From: Baffinella frigidus
Lineage: Eukaryota > Cryptophyceae > Cryptomonadales > Baffinellaceae
DNA length: 19,802 nucleotides
Direction: 5' to 3'
Assembly (NCBI GenBank): GCA_026770585.1
Contig: MU646734.1
Location: forward strand, 128,007-147,808
Of this stretch, positions 1 through 8,200 are shown piece by piece (position 1 is the first letter of the stretch; each line of letters opens with the position of its first letter). The notes beneath the pieces were generated by a model. That model had not been told where the DNA came from and did no database searches. It worked only from the letters and a program-made list of their open reading frames with translations. The position numbers and the translations under genes are program-made.

Positions 1-33
<33 letters not shown>
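1..33. repeat. Poly-G run (33 G)
   Basis: The window opens with an uninterrupted run of 33 G. Shorter G or C runs occur later (around 3361, 3410, 4717, 16727 and 16928), so long homopolymers are a property of this genome. The run may also mark an assembly gap edge or a sequencing artefact, since it lies exactly at the window border. Confidence 0.9.
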
Positions 34-34
<1 letters not shown>

Positions 35-70
35 GTGGCGCGGTTGGCGGCAAAGGGGGCCCCCTTTGTT

Positions 71-372
71 GTGAAGATGGTCAAGGGGAAGCGGCGGTGC
101 TGCGACGTGGCGTGCGTATTGGTGCTCACCCCTCCCCCCTCCAATACCGTCTGCACAGTTTTTAGTAGGACCACACAGCGGAGTACAAAGGGATTTCGTG
201 AATAACCCGTACGTGGATATTCCGTAGGACCCTACAGTAGGCGATCCGTAGGACATAGGGGGGTAGGGCCCTACGGTAGGCGATCCGTAGGGACATAGGG
301 GGGCGGGGTTCGTGGTGAAGATGATGAAGGGGAAGCGGCGGTGCTGCGACGCGGCGTGCGTTCTGGTGCGCG
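71..372. repeat. Direct repeat pair (71-128, 315-372) around a 39-bp tandem
   Basis: A block of about 58 bp beginning GTGAAGATG at 71 recurs at 315 with few changes; both contain AAGCGGCGGTGCTGCGAC. On the + strand each copy reads without stops (KGKRRCCD...ACVLV), so they could be two copies of an exon of a gene to the left, but no splice sites or partner exons confirm this. Between them, 230-306 holds two tandem units of about 39 bp with the core TAGGCGATCCGTAGG. Confidence 0.6.
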
Positions 373-374
373 CC

Positions 375-419
375 GCTCCAATGGCTCCAATAACTCCAAT
401 AGCTTCAATGGCTCCAATT
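375..419. repeat. 9-bp tandem repeat, GCTCCAATG type, 5 units
   Basis: Five imperfect 9-bp units (GCTCCAATG / GCTCCAATA / ACTCCAATA / GCTTCAATG / GCTCCAATT). The same word reappears alone at 4217-4252, 6800-6812 and, on the other strand, at 671-680 and 13828-13840, usually next to inverted-repeat elements, so it may be a fragment of one of them. Confidence 0.75.
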
Positions 420-480
420 GCTGTCCTGAGAGTGTGGCTCAGTGCAGACACCTAGCGCTGCCTCAGTCTGGTTAACAGCC

Positions 481-595
481 TATTCTCAAGTTGACATTGC
501 GGGTGCGTGGTACAAATCCGTCAACTTTGGGGCGTTAAAGAGCCCCTTCTCACCAAAGTGGTGAGACCGAATGAGACAGAGACAGAGCCTAGGGA
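481..595 (+). repeat. Two-hairpin repeat element, copy 1
   Basis: The block begins CTCAAGTTGAC. AAGTTGAC (488-495) can pair with GTCAACTT (520-527) over a 24-nt loop, and CTCACCA (549-555) with TGGTGAG (559-565) over 3 nt. The same layout, with exactly 24 nt in the first loop, recurs at 19223, 19553 and, reversed, at 8388-8472. It looks like a small dispersed element or structured RNA; no coding content is evident. Confidence 0.65.
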
Positions 596-639
596 GGGAG
601 GCATCTCACTACGCGGGTAGGGGTTCAGGCTTTAGAAAA

Positions 640-732
640 TCCCAACACGACCGCAGGTCGTGTTGGGTTGGAGCCATTTATACTATCTTAAGCCTCTGCG
701 GTCGTGTTGGGTTGGAGCCATTTATACTATCT
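640..732. repeat. 32-bp direct repeat plus 16-bp inverted repeat
   Basis: The 32 bp at 657-688 recur at 701-732. In addition CCCAACACGACCGCAG (640-655) is the exact reverse complement of 696-711. The cluster probably arose from an inverted-repeat element with a tandem duplication at one end. Confidence 0.8.
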
Positions 733-764
733 AAAGCTTTGGTTTGATGCCTAAAATAGCATAT

Positions 765-810
765 CCTTGCTTATCTTAATCTTATCTTGATAAGATTAAG
801 ATAAGCAAGG
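765..810. repeat. Perfect fold-back, 22-bp arms with 2-bp spacer
   Basis: Positions 765-786 (CCTTGCTTATCTTAATCTTATC) pair perfectly with 789-810 around TT. The flank reads GCCTAAAATAGCAT, which resembles GCCTAAGATAGCATAAAA inside the fold-back element at 9200-9356, suggesting a related small transposon. Confidence 0.85.
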
Positions 811-869
811 AAGGCTAAGATATAAAGAGTATCAAATCTCTAAAACCTGGACCTGATCCCGCGTAGCAG

Positions 870-1370
870 TGCAGCCACGGCAGCCTGCACCGTTCAGGGT
901 GCAAGGTGCAGGGTTCAGGGTTTAGGGTCGCGCCCTCCTCACGGTGAGTTGTCCCAAACCCCAAACCAGTGACCTTGGCACCAGTCCTGACTGCCTCGGG
1001 GTCGAGCACCCTTCCTGACCCCCGCGCGCGTAGGGCACCCCTAAACCCTAAACCCTGAACCCTGAAACCTCAACCCTGAACCCTAAACCCAACATCCTGA
1101 AGCCAAAACGCAAGCCTCTCAACGCTGGACGCTGGGCAGGTGAGCACTGAGTGCCCAGACTCGCACGCCATGGATCAGCACGAGGTTCAAACCCTAAACC
1201 CTACACCTTGCACACCCTAAACCCTAAACCCTAAACCCTAAACCCTAAACCCTACACCTTGCACCTTAAACCTTACGCACCCTAAACCCTAAACCCTGAA
1301 CCCTAAACCATAAACCATAAACCCCGAACCCTGAACCCTAAACCCTAAACAGTAAACCGTCTCCATAAAC
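870..1370. repeat. Degenerate telomere-like DNA (CCCTAAA and variants)
   Basis: Arrays of CCCTAAA, CCCTGAA and similar heptamers with a near-perfect core at 1196-1256. The C-rich strand is on +, as in most introns of the two + strand genes. The stretch contains a candidate first exon of gene A at 1170-1184. Confidence 0.85.
1170..1184 (+). CDS. Candidate first exon of gene A (MDQHE)
   Basis: ATG in a good initiation context (ACGCCATGG), five codons (MDQHE), then a possible donor GAG|GTTCAA followed at once by heptamer-filled DNA. It ends in phase 0, which fits the next candidate exon at 1991. The similar GGCCATGG context at the BRE start is encouraging, but a 15-bp exon cannot be proven from sequence alone. 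Confidence 0.3.
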
Positions 1371-1678
1371 GACGCCCCTTCCCTCCATCTCTCTTTTCTT
1401 TTCTTTATTTCTCTCGAGCCTGGTGAAGAGTGGTCCAAAAATCCTACTGCTACGCTTGACGTGGTGATCTAATCGGGACGAGCATTTGATTTAACTACTC
1501 TCCGCCCGTGGGGAATAGGAACCGTTAGCCTAATTTATGAAGGAAAGGCTCCAATTCTCTATGGGAGCGAGTATATACTCGCCCGGATGGGTTCAACGCT
1601 CGTTCCAGGGTTACTCAACCGTCGGTTGTTTGTGGAGATATTATTTCGGGTTATTCCCCCACGGCTGTACCGCAACTA

Positions 1679-1818
1679 CACTGCCTGGGCGGATTTTTTG
1701 TATGAGTCAACTCACCTGCGAATGTGTAGTAAAGAAGTACCCATCACGGGTACCTCGTTTCTAAGTTGACAGATTTTGTGGGTGAATTGACTTTTACAAA
1801 ATATCCGGCCTGGCAGTG
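1679..1818. mobile_element. Fold-back MITE-like element, about 140 bp
   Basis: The left end CACTGCCTGGGCGGATTTTT pairs with the right end, whose reverse complement starts CACTGCCAGGCCGGATATTT. The similarity runs on through AGTCAAYTCACC for about 38 bp. The inner part contains ACCCATCACGGGTACCTCG, related to the GTACCTC element family. There is no transposase; it would be non-autonomous. Confidence 0.7.
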
Positions 1819-1990
1819 AACTAAGGGTGCCTTGGAGGGGGTCCCCTCGCGGCCGCCCTGGTACAAACCCGGAAACGCTAAAGCCCTTCAACCACTGGGG
1901 GCTCATAACCTCTCTCGCCATAAACCTTAAACCCCAAATCCTCAACCCTAAACCCTGAACTCTCAACCCTGAACCCTAAACCCGGAGCAG

Positions 1991-2029
1991 GTGGAGCTTG
2001 AGCGTCAGGGGGAGGGCCCGTCGGACCAG
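1991..2029 (+). CDS. Gene A candidate exon (VELERQGEGPSDQ)
   Basis: Thirteen open codons between an acceptor (GGAGCAG|GTGGAG) and a donor (GACCAG|GTCCTG), phase 0 at both ends. Immediately downstream is a pure CCCCAAA array, the usual intron filling here. No family recognised. The donor-side GTCCTG is repeated at the start of the next exon, so exact borders are uncertain. Confidence 0.45.
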
Positions 2030-2039
2030 GTCCTGCTCA

Positions 2040-2145
2040 ACCCCAAACCCCAAACCCCAAACCCCAAACCCCAAACCCCAAACCCCAAACCCCAAACCCC
2101 AAACCCCAAACCCTGAACAACCCTGAACCCTGAACCCTGAACCCT
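2040..2145. repeat. CCCCAAA heptamer array (about 10 units) in an intron
   Basis: About ten near-perfect CCCCAAA units, followed by CCCTGAA units to 2145. It is one of several introns where a single non-canonical heptamer has been homogenised. Confidence 0.9.
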
Positions 2146-2159
2146 GAACCTTGGGCCAG

Positions 2160-2207
2160 GTCCTGGCGAAGTGGCTTGTCTCTGGGACCCAGGCGCAGAA
2201 GGACGAG
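2160..2207 (+). CDS. Gene A candidate exon (VLAKWLVSGTQAQKDE)
   Basis: Sixteen codons between GGGCCAG| and GACGAG|GTCACT, phase 0. The reading frame remains open to about 2393, so the exon could be longer, but the GTCACT donor and the loss of coding character after it favour the short form. Product unrecognised. Confidence 0.4.
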
Positions 2208-2635
2208 GTCACTCCCCACAACCGAAAGGGGTTGCAGGCTGTTGTAGAAAGTAAGGTTCAGAGACGCTTTGGCTCGGCATCATCATCTCTCGAAAGGATG
2301 ATGTTGGAGCCGTTGGTGCATTCGAGCCATTCGAAGTATGTGCATAGCTCCAGTTTAGGGTCAAGGGTTCAGGCCCCTGGGGTACCGCGAAAATGAGAGC
2401 AGGACCAAGAGGAGGCGATCAGCCCCCGTCGGACAGGGCTTACGGCGTTCGGGCTTAGGGTGTAGGGTTTAGGGCTTAGGGTGTGGCGCTTAAATACTCG
2501 CGACCATAGGGAGTTGGATCTTTTCCTTCAGGAATTACGCTAACGTCCAATTCCCTACGGGCGGACAGTGTTGTTTTTTTCTAAATGCCCTCAGTTCGGT
2601 TCAGGGTTATTTACAGTAAACACCCTCCGCGAGTA

Positions 2636-2783
2636 GATCTCATACGGAAACACTTACAATTTATAAACTGGAATCACTGAAATTTACTACACAAAACTAT
2701 CTTTACGTGTAATATTAAAGCAAACGTGTAGTAATTTTGATTGAAATCCAGTTTATAAATTATAAGTGTTTCCATATGAGATC
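2636..2783. mobile_element. 148-bp MITE, copy 1 (GATC ends)
   Basis: Terminal inverted repeats of about 30 bp starting GATCTCATACGGAAACACTT. The interior is AT-rich with a TACTACAC / GTGTAGTA pair. A second copy of identical length lies at 6222-6369 in the opposite orientation. The terminal GATC may be a 4-bp target duplication or part of the repeat; being palindromic, it cannot be assigned. It lies in an intron of gene A. Confidence 0.9.
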
Positions 2784-2873
2784 AGACCTTGCTCCACCCC
2801 CTCCCGCGCAGGTCTCGTATCCCAACTCCTAAACCCTAACCCCTCAACCCTGACCCTGCACCCTCCGTCGCAG

Positions 2874-3002
2874 GCGGCGGCGGTGTTGTACGGCGAAGCG
2901 CAAGGCTCGGTGGTGCGGCCGCAGCTCACGCCCTCGCGGCACTCCTCGTCCTACCACGCTGGCTCGCGCGGCGCCCGCGAGTCCACGGCTTCCAGGCGGA
3001 AG
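2874..3002 (+). CDS. Gene A exon (43 codons, Ser/Arg-rich)
   Basis: An acceptor (CCGTCGCAG|) and a strong donor (CGGAAG|GTGCGTAAA) bracket exactly 43 open codons starting AAAVLYGEAQGSVVRP and ending ESTASRRK. Composition is GC-rich and unlike the flanking heptamer DNA. The Ser/Arg-rich second half suggests a disordered segment. Phase 0 on both sides fits the exon at 3328. No conserved domain is recognised. Confidence 0.65.
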
Positions 3003-3197
3003 GTGCGTAAACCCTAAACCCCAAACCAGACTCCTGAACCCTAACCCAGACTCCTGAACCCTAAACCCTAACCCAGACTCCTGAACCCTAAACCCTAAAC
3101 CAGACTCCAAAACCCTAACCCTACACCAGACTCCTGTGTATGCCTGTCGGGGCTGCCAAGCTATGCTAGCTGCAGGTGGGTACTGAGGCCGAACCCT

Positions 3198-3316
3198 ACA
3201 GGGGTACCTCGCTCATAAGAAACCGGCTCCCCCTAGGACCCTACTGTAGGCCCATGCCTCGGGACCTGTGGCGGCCCTATTGGGGGGACAGTTTCTTACG
3301 AGCGAGGTTCCCCTGT
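3198..3316. mobile_element. GTACCTCGCTCAT-type MITE, 119 bp
   Basis: Left end ACAGGGGTACCTCGCTCATA, right end the inverted form ending GAGCGAGGTTCCCCTGT. The interior carries CCTAGGACCCTACTGTAGG and a GGGCC-rich partner. Related full or partial copies lie at 4432, 4689, 16862 and 17663. It sits in the intron just before the exon at 3328. Its translation contains GTSLIRN, so gene models that include such a peptide are probably MITE read-through. Confidence 0.85.
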
Positions 3317-3327
3317 GCACCAAACAG

Positions 3328-3554
3328 GAGGCGGCGGACGACGCGCGCCTGGGGCTCAGCGGGGGGGGGGGCGATGCGGCGGCGGACGCGCGGCTCGGGC
3401 TGGGCCGGGGGGGGGGGCAGGCGGATGATGCGCGGCTGGGGCTGAGCGGGGGGCGGGAGGATGCGGCGTCGGATTCGCGGTTGGGGCTGGGGCGGGGGGA
3501 GGAGGCGCGGGCGCGGCGGGAGGAGGAGCGCCGGGAGGAGGGGCACGCGGCGCG
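3328..3554 (+). CDS. Gene A exon with degenerate DARLGL repeats and R/E-rich end
   Basis: Acceptor AAACAG|GAGGCG and donor GCGCG|GTTCTC enclose 75 codons plus 2 nt. Four imperfect repeats of about 13-20 residues contain D(A/S)RLGL followed by glycine-rich linkers, then the exon turns into EEARARREEERREEG. The donor phase (2) matches the one-base start of the next exon, giving ...HAAR|YTRERR. DNA-level repeats rich in G runs suggest expansion by slippage. Function unknown. Confidence 0.65.
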
Positions 3555-3679
3555 GTTCTCCTCCTTAACCCTTAACACCTTAAATGAGAGAGAGACCTGT
3601 GTGGAACCCCAGATCTGAAACCCCAAACCCCAAACCCCAAGCCCCAAACCCCAAATCCTAACCCCAAATCCTGTAGCAG

Positions 3680-3839
3680 GTACACCCGCGAGCGGAGGGA
3701 TGATGAGCGGCGCGAGCAGGATCAGCGCCGCGCGGGGGAGCGCCGAGAGGGTGAGCGCCGGGGGGAGCCGCGTGCGGAGCGGAGAGGGGAGGGACGGGAG
3801 CGGCGCGAGGAGTATGGGGCGGGCAAGTCGGCGGCGCAG
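3680..3839 (+). CDS. Gene A exon, Arg/Glu-rich charged helix
   Basis: 160 nt between TAGCAG|G and GGCGCAG|GTGGAG: one base completing a split Arg codon plus 53 codons. Nearly half the residues are Arg and a quarter Glu, with ERRE-type periodicity (YTRERRDDERREQDQRRAGE at the start), as in a long single helix or coiled coil. The intron after it is a homogeneous AACACTC array. Confidence 0.65.
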
Positions 3840-3869
3840 GTGGAGAACCTGACCCTAAAATCCTGAACA

Positions 3870-3981
3870 CTGGATACTCAACACTCAACACTCAACACTC
3901 AACACTCAACACTCAACACTCAACACTCAACACTCAACACTCAACACTCAACTTTGGACACTCAACACTCAACACTGAACC
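3870..3981. repeat. AACACTC heptamer array in an intron
   Basis: More than ten tandem AACACTC units with one interruption near 3953. It has no obvious telomeric sequence but keeps the 7-bp period. It is followed by CCCGAAA units. Confidence 0.9.
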
Positions 3982-4097
3982 CGAAACCCGAAACCCGAAA
4001 CCCGAAACCCGAAACCCGAAAAAACTTCAACCCTAAAACCTAAACACCAAACACCAAACACCAAACACCAAACACCAAACACCAAACACCAAACACT
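3979..4097. repeat. CCCGAAA and CACCAAA heptamer arrays
   Basis: About six CCCGAAA units (3979-4020), then about eight CACCAAA units (4043-4097), in the last intron of gene A. Three different heptamers therefore occupy a single 280-bp intron as separate blocks. Confidence 0.9.
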
Positions 4098-4118
4098 AAC
4101 CCCGAAGCCCGAAAGCAG

Positions 4119-4181
4119 GCGGACAACCTGAGCGCGGAGGCGGCTGGCATCGTCGGAGACCTCACGTCCGAGGGTCACTAG
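4119..4181 (+). CDS. Gene A terminal exon (ends in TAG)
   Basis: Acceptor GAAAGCAG|, then 20 codons (ADNLSAEAAGIVGDLTSEGH) and TAG at 4179-4181, entered in phase 0. Joined to the exons at 2874, 3328 and 3680 it gives the C-terminal 190 or so residues of gene A. With the weaker upstream exons the protein would be about 226 residues. I recognise no family. The product looks like a small, highly charged, partly disordered protein. Confidence 0.6.
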   Translation, partial: ADNLSAEAAGIVGDLTSEGH

Positions 4182-4800
4182 AAGACCCAAGGCCCGGCCG
4201 CACTGCCTGTAGTGAAAAATGGCTCCAATGTTCCCAAATGGCTCCAATAGCCAAGGCCGGGGGCGGGGCGTGAGATGGGCCCGCCTGGGGAGAGAGGAGG
4301 GGCGCGCGCTAGCTGACCTGCAGGCGTAGGGTCGGGTGGCTTGCGGTGTTGGTCTACGGTACAGGGGTACCTCGACATCGAGGACACGGATCGGAATAAA
4401 CGTGAATGACGTGTTTCGACTTGCAGCGCGCGGTACAGGGGTACCTCGCTCATCACAAATCGCCGCCCCTGCTACGATGACCATAGGGCCCTAGGCATAG
4501 GCCTACTGTAGGGTCCTAGGAGGAGACGCTTTCCCATATTCGCGAGTAACCCCTGCATCACCTTGACACAGAGAGCGCGCATCACCTCTCTCGGCGCCCC
4601 TGCTCAGATAGCCTCTGTGGGGATGCTACTAACACAGGGGGCTACTCGAAGTTCAGGGCACGCACCGCCTAGCAGGTGTTCCTATCCTCCTACAGGGGTA
4701 CCTCGCTCATAAACCCCCCCCCCCCCCCTAGGACCACCGTAGGGCCTTAGGCATGGTCCTACTGTAGGGCCCTAGGGGGTCCGCTTCTTTAGGTCCTTTA
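4182..4800. mobile_element. MITE debris between gene A and BRE
   Basis: Contains GGCTCCAAT words (4217-4252), isolated ends of the GTACCTC family at 4358 and 4432-4452, and a second truncated copy at 4689-4790 with a run of 14 C. The segment 4432-4557 starts with ACAGGGGTACCTCGCTCAT and ends in GAGTAACCCCTGCAT, the end of the related family at 17341, so it may be a hybrid of two families. No coding signal seen. Confidence 0.65.
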
Positions 4801-4819
4801 GGTTCTTCGAGCTCCCGAC

Positions 4820-4841
4820 ATCCGGAAATTAATTTCCGGAT
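4820..4841. repeat. Perfect 22-bp palindrome upstream of BRE
   Basis: ATCCGGAAATT followed by its exact reverse complement, about 280 bp before the BRE start codon. It could be a factor binding site or a remnant of a fold-back element; no second copy of the full palindrome is seen here. Confidence 0.7.
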
Positions 4842-5119
4842 TTTGGCTGTTGTAAATTTCTTTTTTGAGTCGAGACCAGTCTTCGAGGTGTGGAATTTTC
4901 GAGGGGGGGTGGGTACGGTCTTTGCAGAGCCCTCTGTGGCAAGACACTGAGGAGTCTACAGAGGACCAGAGGCGCGTGGGGGCACCGGAGGGCTCCATCA
5001 GGTAGGGTTCGCGGCGTTCGACCTCTCCCTTCTCCTGTGTGCCTGTCTTCTGACGCGGCAAGGAACTCTCGGGGCGGCCTGGGTCGCCACGGCGTGGCGT
5101 AAGAAGGCGTGGATCGGCC
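4842..5119 (+). promoter_or_regulatory. Upstream region of BRE, presumed promoter and 5' UTR
   Basis: Unique sequence without heptamer repeats, unlike most non-coding DNA in the window. No TATA box is obvious. It runs into GATCGGCCATGG at the start codon. Assignment is by position only. The minus strand is open across 4829-5236 but nothing in its translation resembles a known protein. Confidence 0.35.
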
Positions 5120-5200
5120 ATGGTGGACGCGAGCGTGCACGTCCCGCCGCTGCTCCGTACCCTCCTCCGCGCTCCCGGCGGCTTCTTCAAGCTCGCCCAG
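5120..5200 (+). CDS. BABAM2: BRE exon 1
   Basis: 27 codons, MVDASVHVPPLLRTLLRAPG and FFKLAQ, then CAG|GTCTCG, phase 0. The start is chosen for its GGCCATGG context and because FFKLAQ aligns with the stretch just before the first UEV domain in the plant protein. The following 227-bp intron is unusual here in having almost no heptamers. Confidence 0.75.
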
Positions 5201-8200
5201 GTCTCGCAAATCCGCTCCACAACTCTGCAACTGCAAACAAGTCTACTGCCACAACAACTGGCACCAGAATCGTTGGCGGGTCGCTTGGTGTCGCGCCCAG
5301 GGTGCACCCCAAGAAACCCCTTGGCCGCACCTCCGCAAGCACCTGCCGCCCACCGCCAGCCAGGAAGGTACACATCCATAAATGGTCTGCAAACAGCGCT
5401 TCCTCTGAACCCCTGACCCTCTGGCAGCCGTTCAAGTCATCGGCGGGCGCGAGATTCAACGACCGCTTCACCCTCCGCGTCGCCCTCGGCACCGGCACGG
5501 TACTCCCTACACCCTAAACCCGAAATCAATTTCCTAGAACCTCACCCCAAATCCCATTTCCCAAAACCTAATCCCAAATCCCAAATGCCTGACCCCCTCA
5601 GGTGGAGTGGACGTTACTGCTGGACGCGACGCGCCCAGACGCGCCCCCGGACCTCGTATTCGACGAGGTCCCGAACCCCGAACCCCGAAACCCGCTTCAG
5701 TCGATTGAGTAAACCCGAAATCCGAAATCCGAAACCCAAAACCCAAAACCCAAAATCCGAAACCCAAAACCCCACATCCGAAACCCAAAACCCAGATCCC
5801 CAAACCCGAAACCCAAACTCTGTTTCCCAAACCCCTAAACCTGAAACACTAAACCCTAAACCCTAAACACTAAACCCTAAACCCTAAACCCTAAACCCTA
5901 AACCCTAAACCCTAAACCCCAACCCTCCTTACGGGCAGGGGACACAGGGCCTGTTACAAGACGTGCGATACGCGGAGCTTCAAGGGATCATCGAGTGGAA
6001 TGTCGCGCGCCCCACTGCGCTCCTCCGCCTCCTCGAGGAGCTTCGCGCCAGGTTGCGAGCCTTTTCCTCGCCCGAGCTCCAAGCCAGGTTACAGCGCGAT
6101 GCAGAGAAACTGGCCAGTGACCTTTCCAGGAAAATGGAAGATTGGAGGAAGTGGAGTCGTTTTCCCTCCACTTTTGCGAGAAAATGCGAGGAAAGGGTTG
6201 CGCCGATGCAGGGTTTCTCGGGATCTCATGTGGAAACACTTTTAATTTATAAAGTTGGATTCAATCAAAATTACTACACGTTTGCTTTAATATTACTAAT
6301 GAAGACCGTTATGTGTAGTAAATTTCATTGAACCAAGTTTATAAATTACAAGTGTTTCCACATGAGATCGGCATAAGCCAGAATCGCTCCTCCTCCTCCT
6401 CGAGGAGCTCCGTGTCAAGTTGCGTAACCTCAACACTAAACCCTAACCCCTAAACCTCGAAACCCGAAACACTAAACCCGAACCCGAAACCCGAAACCCG
6501 AAACCACCAACCCTGAACCCGGAACCCGAAACCACCAACCCTAAACACTAAACACTGAACACTAAACCCTGAACACTAAACACTGAACACTGAACACTGA
6601 ACACTAAACCACTGACGATCAGGCTGATTGAAGCGGCGCAGCTTGACGTCCTCGCCTTCGCGGCGAACAAGTGGTGATGTGGTCAAACACTGAACACTGA
6701 ACACTGAGCCCCTGACGAGCAGGCTGATCGAAGCGGCGCGGCTCGACGTCCTCGCCTTCGCGGAGGATACGGTACCATTTTTTTTTCAAAAGTTGACAAA
6801 ATGGCTCCAATTTTTCCATTTTCCATTATTTCCCGTGGCCAACTTCTCTGCACAGCGCTCTACCGAGAGCCTTCCGCTCAAGGCCTTACCATTGAGGGTG
6901 TAGGGTCACCAAGTGGTGAAGGACTGCTGGGGTTTATGGTTTAGGGTGCATGGGTTTAGGGCTCGACATGGGTCGAGACAACAAGGCGAGGACTCGCCTC
7001 GCCTTCGCGGAGGATACGGTGCCCTCACCACGTAGCAGCCACCGTGGGCTTCACGGATACAGGCCATCTAAACTATTTGTACTAGAATCTTATCCATTGC
7101 CCTGGAACCTAACCGGAATTTCCCCTTGAATTCAAGGTGAAAAGGAACTCGGCCGCTGCTAAGTGGCTTGCGCCTCTGGGCTTAGCGTTTAGCATTTAGG
7201 GTCCAAGTGGTGAAGCAGTGCTGGGGTTTATGGTTTAGGGTGCATGGGTTCAGGGTTTAGGGTAGGGGTGGCGTCGGGGTCATCTCGCCTTCGCTGAGGA
7301 TACGGTACCCTGGGTATCGGGGTTAGCGTTCCAGGGGCTACGGTCCCATGGTCCATCTACGAGCAGGCTGATTGACGCGGCGCGGCTCCGTATCCTCCCT
7401 GCAGGCGTCCTCGCCGTCGCGGAGGATACGGTACATGTACCCTCACCTTGCGCTCAAGGGCGTAGCGTTTACGGTGACCAAGTGATGATCGAGTGGTGAA
7501 GGAGTGGTGGGGTTTAGGGTTTAGGGTGCATGGACGCATGGGTGCATGGGTTTAGGGTAGGGGTGGGGTCGGGGTCGTCTCGTCTTCGCTGCGGATACGG
7601 TACCGTGCGTTTCGGGGTCAGCGTTCCCTAAAACCTCAACCATAAACCCCACCACTGCTTCACTATTTGTACTAGAATCTTATCCATTGCCCTGGAACCT
7701 AACCGGAATTTCAGGGTTTACGGCCCCATGGTCCATCTATTATTTGTACTGCGAGCCGGCCACTTTTGGGGGGAAAGAAAATTCTGGACCAAAAAAATGA
7801 CTTTTGACGTTGATGGGCGAGCAGTTGAAGTTCGAGGTGGAGAGCGTGGTCGCCTTGTGCCCCTCCGCCCAAGTCCGGTACCGCCCCTCCCTCTCTCCCC
7901 CCCTGTCAACTGTTCCTCCTAAACCCTACCAAACCCTAAACCCTGAACCCTAAACCCTGAACCCTAAACCCTCAACCCTGAACCCTCAAACCTTGAACCC
8001 TTAAACCTAAAACCTAAAACCTAAACTCGAAACCCGAAACCCTCGACTAGGTTCGTCGACCGGGCGTCGATGCTGGTGGAGTGCGTGCTCCCCACATCGC
8101 TCGCCCCAGCGCAAACTCGCAACAAGTCGATTGTAAACTCGGGAGCGTGGTACAATTTTATAACGCGCTGGTACACAACGTTTTACAAACCCGAAACTTT

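Larger units (their letters stand above)
1501..2565. repeat. Inverted repeat pair, about 76 bp (1501-1576 and 2491-2565)
   Basis: The reverse complement of 2491-2565 matches 1501-1576 closely: both contain TCCGCCCGT(A/G)GGGAAT at one end and a TCGC-rich end reading GCGAGTAT. They are two copies of one dispersed repeat in opposite orientation on either side of gene A's first candidate exons. Confidence 0.7.

Noticed and set aside
34-1169. tRNA, snRNA or rRNA genes
   Set aside because: Scanned by eye here and elsewhere in the window; no cloverleaf, Sm site or conserved rRNA words were recognised. A covariance-model search would be decisive.
1976-2221. Repetitive GLGFGVW peptides suggesting a repeat protein
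   Set aside because: Pure translation of CCCCAAA arrays. A 7-bp period gives a seven-residue peptide repeat without any selection on protein.
2208-2396. Extension of the gene A exon at 2160 to a stop near 2394
   Set aside because: Possible, but a good donor precedes it and no later feature depends on the extension; left as uncertainty in the exon entry.
3213-3647. Long - strand frame rich in Ser, Arg and Pro opposite gene A
   Set aside because: It is the antisense of the G-rich DARLGL exon and of a MITE; composition follows from the other strand and no splice or family signal supports it.
4798-5379. 193-codon open frame on the - strand overlapping BRE exon 1
   Set aside because: Antisense to a better supported exon; the translation resembles no family and has no splice partners. 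Kept only as a remote possibility of an antisense transcript.
6052-6331. Extension of BRE exon 4 beyond its donor (frame stays open to the MITE)
   Set aside because: The phase-2 donor fits exon 5 and is retained in the exon echo at 6386; the extension has no counterpart in the family and runs into a transposon.
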